Positions 60,843 to 64,000 of a stretch of DNA of 64,000 nt are shown in pieces; positions within the stretch are counted from its first letter, which is position 1, and the number at the start of each line of letters is the position of its first letter. The notes below the pieces were generated by a model. The model was given only the letters and a program-made list of their open reading frames with translations, was not told the origin of the DNA and did not search any database. The stretch spans positions 1-64,000 of the forward strand of contig JAFZVW010000051.1 of the NCBI GenBank assembly GCA_017617635.1, written 5' to 3'. The position numbers were made by a program, and so were the translations under genes. Source of the stretch: Bacteroidaceae bacterium (GTDB lineage Bacteria; Bacteroidota; Bacteroidia; Bacteroidales; Bacteroidaceae).

Positions 60843-61802
60843 ATGCGTGACTACATAAAAGCCATAGCCGTACTTGCCGTACCGCTGGTCATACTCCTGA
60901 TCTTTGCCATATCCCCGTATCGCATTGACATTGCCGGATGGACATTGCAGAAGATCAACCTCGACAACACGATTGGAATTGATTTCACGAACATATTCCA
61001 AAGTGACGAGGATATGATTGCCAAGGCAGATTCAATTGCGGCCAAGGAACAGGAAACCGAGGTTGATACTGCCGCACAGCGCATACTTCTTTTCGGTGAC
61101 TCTATGGTCGAGGGCCTTACACCGCGCCTTGCCGACTACTGTGCGCAGAACGGCCACACACTGTACAGCATATGCTGGTACGGCTCGACAACCGTCGGTT
61201 GGGCAGGGCGTATCGATTCCCTGCGCAGCTATGTCGCATGGGCAAGCCCCGACTATATCATGGTAACCTTGGGCGGAAACGAACTCGAGACACGCGACAC
61301 GCAACACCGCAAGGAATGCGTAATGCAGATTATGGAGGTCATCGGCAACCGTCCCTGCGTGTGGATTGCAACACCCAGCTGGGTCGAGAACCCTACAATC
61401 ACCGGAATACAGCAGAGTGTAGTCGGCAAGAAAAGGTTCTACGACTCTACCAAACTCACGCTACAGCGGGGTTCTGACCACATGCATCCGACACTTTCAG
61501 CCTTCAACCAGTGGGTGGACAGCATTGCACTGTGGATGAGCAGCCCCGCAACGGCACATCCAATCAGAATGGATTGTCCCGCCAAGGGAATCAAGCGTAA
61601 ATGGAACAGCATAATAATAGGTATAGACGGAGTACGGCGCGGAGCCCATATTCCTGTCAAGCCCGACAATACCGAAAATCAGCCGGAAACAGAGCCGGCT
61701 GAAAACGACATACCCGAAAACGCCGAAACTCCCTCAGCACCGGCAGCACCGCCACAGCCCGTTCAGGAAACAACGGCCGTCCCTGCAACCCAAACCGAAT
61801 AA
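60843..61802 (+). CDS. Membrane-anchored SGNH-hydrolase-like protein
   Basis: 319 residues. An N-terminal anchor helix (about 5-24) is followed by an SGNH domain at about 80-235 with block I GDSMVEG (S87), block III GGNE (N146), and D212-H-M-H215 in block V. A Pro/Glu/Thr-rich tail occupies the last ~50 residues. Such periplasmic SGNH proteins pair with MBOAT membrane acyltransferases (as AlgX/AlgJ with AlgI, or PatB with PatA) to O-acetylate polysaccharide. The MBOAT gene follows by 11 bases, so this role is likely. Confidence 0.85.
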   Translation: MRDYIKAIAVLAVPLVILLIFAISPYRIDIAGWTLQKINLDNTIGIDFTNIFQSDEDMIAKADSIAAKEQETEVDTAAQRILLFGDSMVEGLTPRLADYCAQNGHTLYSICWYGSTTVGWAGRIDSLRSYVAWASPDYIMVTLGGNELETRDTQHRKECVMQIMEVIGNRPCVWIATPSWVENPTITGIQQSVVGKKRFYDSTKLTLQRGSDHMHPTLSAFNQWVDSIALWMSSPATAHPIRMDCPAKGIKRKWNSIIIGIDGVRRGAHIPVKPDNTENQPETEPAENDIPENAETPSAPAAPPQPVQETTAVPATQTE

Positions 61803-61813
61803 ACAAGCGCAAC

Positions 61814-63226
61814 ATGCTTTTCAACACCATGCAGTTCTATGTAGCATTTGTATGCTTCATAATGATATATGCCGTGCTGTATCAGAAATCGCGTACACTC
61901 ATGACACTGTACGTGACCATCGTCAGCACACTCTTCTTCTACAATGCCAATGCCGGCATTGCATGGCTGTTGCCCGCCACGGCACTTGTCTCGTGGACGC
62001 TGACACGCCGCATGAACCAGACAGAAGGGCCGTTGCGCAAACGCTGGCTCGCTGCCATCGTAATCATTGACCTGCTGCCGCTGATATACTTCAAGTACAC
62101 CAATTTCGGCATCGACGTCCTCAATACGCTCCTGCAGCGCAATTTTCCCTTCATGGACATCATTCTGCCTGTCGGTATCAGTTTCTACACTTTCCAGGCA
62201 ATCAGCTACAGCGTTGATGTTTACCGCAGGCGTTTCCTGCTGGACGTGGACTTCCTCGAATATCTCTTCTACCTCAGTTTCTTCCCCCTGCTGCTTGCAG
62301 GCCCCATTACACGAGCCGAGACACTTATCCCGCAGCTCCGCCGCCACAGCAAGGTCGATCCCTATATGCTCAACCTGGGGCTCTTCCTCATCATCAGCGG
62401 CATCATCAAGAAAAACATCATAGCCGACTATATCGCGCAGTACAACAACTGGATTTTCAATGACCCGCTCATGTACAGCGGCTTCGAGAACCTCATGGGC
62501 GTATTCGGCTACAGCATACAGATATACTGTGACTTCAGCGGATACAGCGATATGAGCATCGGACTTGCAGCCCTTATGGGCTTCCGCCTGCGCGACAACT
62601 TCAATTTCCCGTTCCAGAGCCTGAATATTACCGAGTTCTGGCATCGCTGGCACATATCACTCTCCACATGGTTCCGCGATTACATGTACATACCTATGGG
62701 CGGAAACCGGAAGGGTAGTGGACGCACCTATTTCAACAACTTCATGACAATGGTCGTAGCAGGCCTGTGGCACGGCTCCACACTCATGTACGTCCTGTGG
62801 GGAGCATTGCACGGAGCGGCACTCGTCCTGCACAAGCTATGCAGGAAAATGTTCCTCGACCGCATTGGCAACCGCTGGTACACCCGTATGGCAAGCTGGA
62901 TACTGTTTTACCTCTTCCTGCAGGTTACCTGGGTGTTCTTCCGTTCACCCGATATGGACATTGCCGGCAAGATCTTCTCACAGATATTCACCTCATTCGA
63001 CATTACATACCTGCCGGTATTCATCCAGGTACGCCCGATGTGGACGACTGTTGTCGTACTGGCACTTCTGCTCCATGCAATCCGCGAACGCCACTACCTG
63101 TGGCTTCAGGAGCACTTCATCCGTCTACACTGGACACTCAAGCTCATCATCATGCTCATAGTTGTACAGCTCGCCATCCAGTTCTACACCTCCAGTGTAC
63201 AACCCTTCCTGTACTACCAGTACTAA
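61814..63226 (+). CDS. MBOAT-family O-acyltransferase (AlgI-like)
   Basis: 470 residues with about ten membrane helices. Conserved MBOAT features: LPVGISFYTFQAISYSVDVYR, FFPLLLAGPI, YCDFSGYSDMSIGLA, FWHRWHISLSTWFRDYMYIPMGG and the invariant H320 in GLWHG. It carries acetyl groups across the inner membrane for polysaccharide O-acetylation. Together with ugd and rfbD, it suggests acylation of a glycan that contains uronate or rhamnose. Its last four bases overlap the convergent methyltransferase gene. Confidence 0.93.
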   Translation: MLFNTMQFYVAFVCFIMIYAVLYQKSRTLMTLYVTIVSTLFFYNANAGIAWLLPATALVSWTLTRRMNQTEGPLRKRWLAAIVIIDLLPLIYFKYTNFGIDVLNTLLQRNFPFMDIILPVGISFYTFQAISYSVDVYRRRFLLDVDFLEYLFYLSFFPLLLAGPITRAETLIPQLRRHSKVDPYMLNLGLFLIISGIIKKNIIADYIAQYNNWIFNDPLMYSGFENLMGVFGYSIQIYCDFSGYSDMSIGLAALMGFRLRDNFNFPFQSLNITEFWHRWHISLSTWFRDYMYIPMGGNRKGSGRTYFNNFMTMVVAGLWHGSTLMYVLWGALHGAALVLHKLCRKMFLDRIGNRWYTRMASWILFYLFLQVTWVFFRSPDMDIAGKIFSQIFTSFDITYLPVFIQVRPMWTTVVVLALLLHAIRERHYLWLQEHFIRLHWTLKLIIMLIVVQLAIQFYTSSVQPFLYYQY

Positions 63227-63993
63227 CCACTAACCACATCAACGATATGGCTCCCTGCGCCAATCAGGTCAGGGCGCTCGGAGATTGTCTTCTGGTATTC
63301 AATAAAACGGCGGAAGGTCTCCTCGCTCATGCGGTTCAGACGTGTACGCATATAGTCGGCAGCCCCGTCAGGCGAGAACACCGTTACACGCCGTAAACCT
63401 GCCATGGTGTTCAGGCGACTAACATCCTCCATACGCACATAGTCGTACAGTTCGTCCTCCTGTGCCCGGATGTGATAGTTGTTGTCCACAACACCACGGG
63501 CCATAAGATCGGCAATCCTCTCCTCGTCAAAACAATAGGACAGGATGCTGTACTCGTTCATAAGATATGCAACGAAAATCAAACCGCCGGGCTTTGTCAC
63601 ACGCTTTGCCTCGTTCAGTGCCATCAGTTTCTGCTCGTCGCCTATCAAGTGGTACAGCGGCCCCAGCAACAGGGTTATGTCCGCCGTTGCATCTGCAATG
63701 AATGGCATATTACGCGCATCCCCCTGTATGACGTAGGCCATAGGCTCACGCTTGAGGAAAACTTCTATGTTACGCTTGACCAGTTCGACTGCCTTCACGC
63801 TATAACCCTCAGCCATCAGCGCCGAAGCGTAACGCCCCGTTCCTGCCCCGATGTCCAGTATCTGCATGCCGGGCTTCAGAAAACGGTGCAGATGATGCAT
63901 AGTCGTCTCGAACTCGACCATACCATGCCTCCGTTGCAGACGCAGGTCCTCGGGATGTTTGTTGTAATGCCTCTCAATATTGGATAATGCCAT
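63223..63993 (-). CDS. SAM-dependent class I methyltransferase
   Basis: 256 residues. SAM-binding ILDIGAGTGRYA (motif I), VKAVELVKRNIE (motif II), QGDARNMPFIADATADITLLLGPLYHL, and KPGGLIFVAYL mark a Methyltransf_25/11-type fold. Small-molecule rather than DNA methylation is likely; the substrate is unknown. The ATG at 63993 lies seven bases from the window edge, so its promoter and neighbours are not visible. Confidence 0.87.
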   Translation of the reverse strand: MALSNIERHYNKHPEDLRLQRRHGMVEFETTMHHLHRFLKPGMQILDIGAGTGRYASALMAEGYSVKAVELVKRNIEVFLKREPMAYVIQGDARNMPFIADATADITLLLGPLYHLIGDEQKLMALNEAKRVTKPGGLIFVAYLMNEYSILSYCFDEERIADLMARGVVDNNYHIRAQEDELYDYVRMEDVSRLNTMAGLRRVTVFSPDGAADYMRTRLNRMSEETFRRFIEYQKTISERPDLIGAGSHIVDVVSG

Positions 63994-64000
63994 AGCTGTA

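Noticed and set aside
1..64000. CRISPR arrays, tRNA or rRNA genes, insertion sequences
   Set aside because: No gene-free stretch is longer than about 230 bases. I saw no regularly spaced repeats, transposase motifs, tRNA cloverleaf or CCA ends.

Overview
The window looks like chromosomal DNA of a Prevotella-type member of the Bacteroidales (phylum Bacteroidota). The evidence is direct: promoters of the form TTTG, 19-21 bases, TAnnTTTG, many without a Shine-Dalgarno sequence; glycine decarboxylase split into two genes; a bifunctional hisB; long-form HisG; Bacteroidota-specific secreted families (DUF4465-like, DUF5686, HU/SPOR); and secreted proteins with Prevotella-like carboxy tails. Gene density is very high. 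No gene-free stretch exceeds about 230 bases, and I see no tRNA, rRNA, CRISPR array or insertion sequence.

Layout. 1-0.4 kb: the end of a short membrane-anchored, phage Rz-like gene, cut by the window edge. 0.45-2.5 kb: a leftward four-gene operon (secreted protein, nitroreductase, AlkZ-related winged-helix protein, small unknown). 2.6-7.1 kb: rightward nhaD, a DEAD-box helicase and ettA. 7.1-8.4 kb: leftward menA with an LTxxQ periplasmic protein. 8.5-14.3 kb: rightward housekeeping genes dnaB, pheT, yebC, a lipoprotein and a small winged-helix gene. 14.4-22 kb: leftward zinc-ribbon/FHA and HU/SPOR proteins, an RhlE-like helicase, an LptF/G permease, tgt and lon. 22.2-23.5 kb: rightward unknown gene and GH25 muramidase. 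23.6-32.6 kb: a leftward operon of lipoate ligase, secreted metallophosphoesterase, gcvT, gcvH, gcvPA, gcvPB and lpdA. It holds the glycine cleavage system with its own lipoylation enzyme. 32.7-37.2 kb: leftward DMT transporter, a large secreted multidomain protein and a TrmH-type methyltransferase.

37.3-46.7 kb: the most distinctive region. One promoter leads a tightly packed set: GNAT-like protein, ketosynthase, acyl carrier protein, two hotdog-fold proteins, CrtI-like FAD oxidoreductase, DUF5686 outer-membrane protein, ketoreductase, thioesterase and a secreted protein with a covalent-flavin motif. It resembles a stripped-down aryl-polyene/flexirubin-type lipid pathway. Within the window it has no aromatic ammonia-lyase, CoA ligase, glycosyltransferase or exporter.

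46.7-49.1 kb: secreted proteins and a TlpA-like thioredoxin lipoprotein. 49.1-55.7 kb: leftward udk, then rightward hisG-hisD-hisC-hisB-recR and two small genes. 55.7-58.5 kb: a leftward Gate-domain membrane protein behind a porin-like gene. 58.6-63.2 kb: rightward rfbD, ugd, an SGNH-like protein and an MBOAT acyltransferase, which together suggest an O-acylated surface polysaccharide. A leftward methyltransferase closes the window. Sampled base counts hint that G-C skew on the + strand runs from positive at the left to mostly negative at the right, which would fit a replication terminus nearby. This is tentative.
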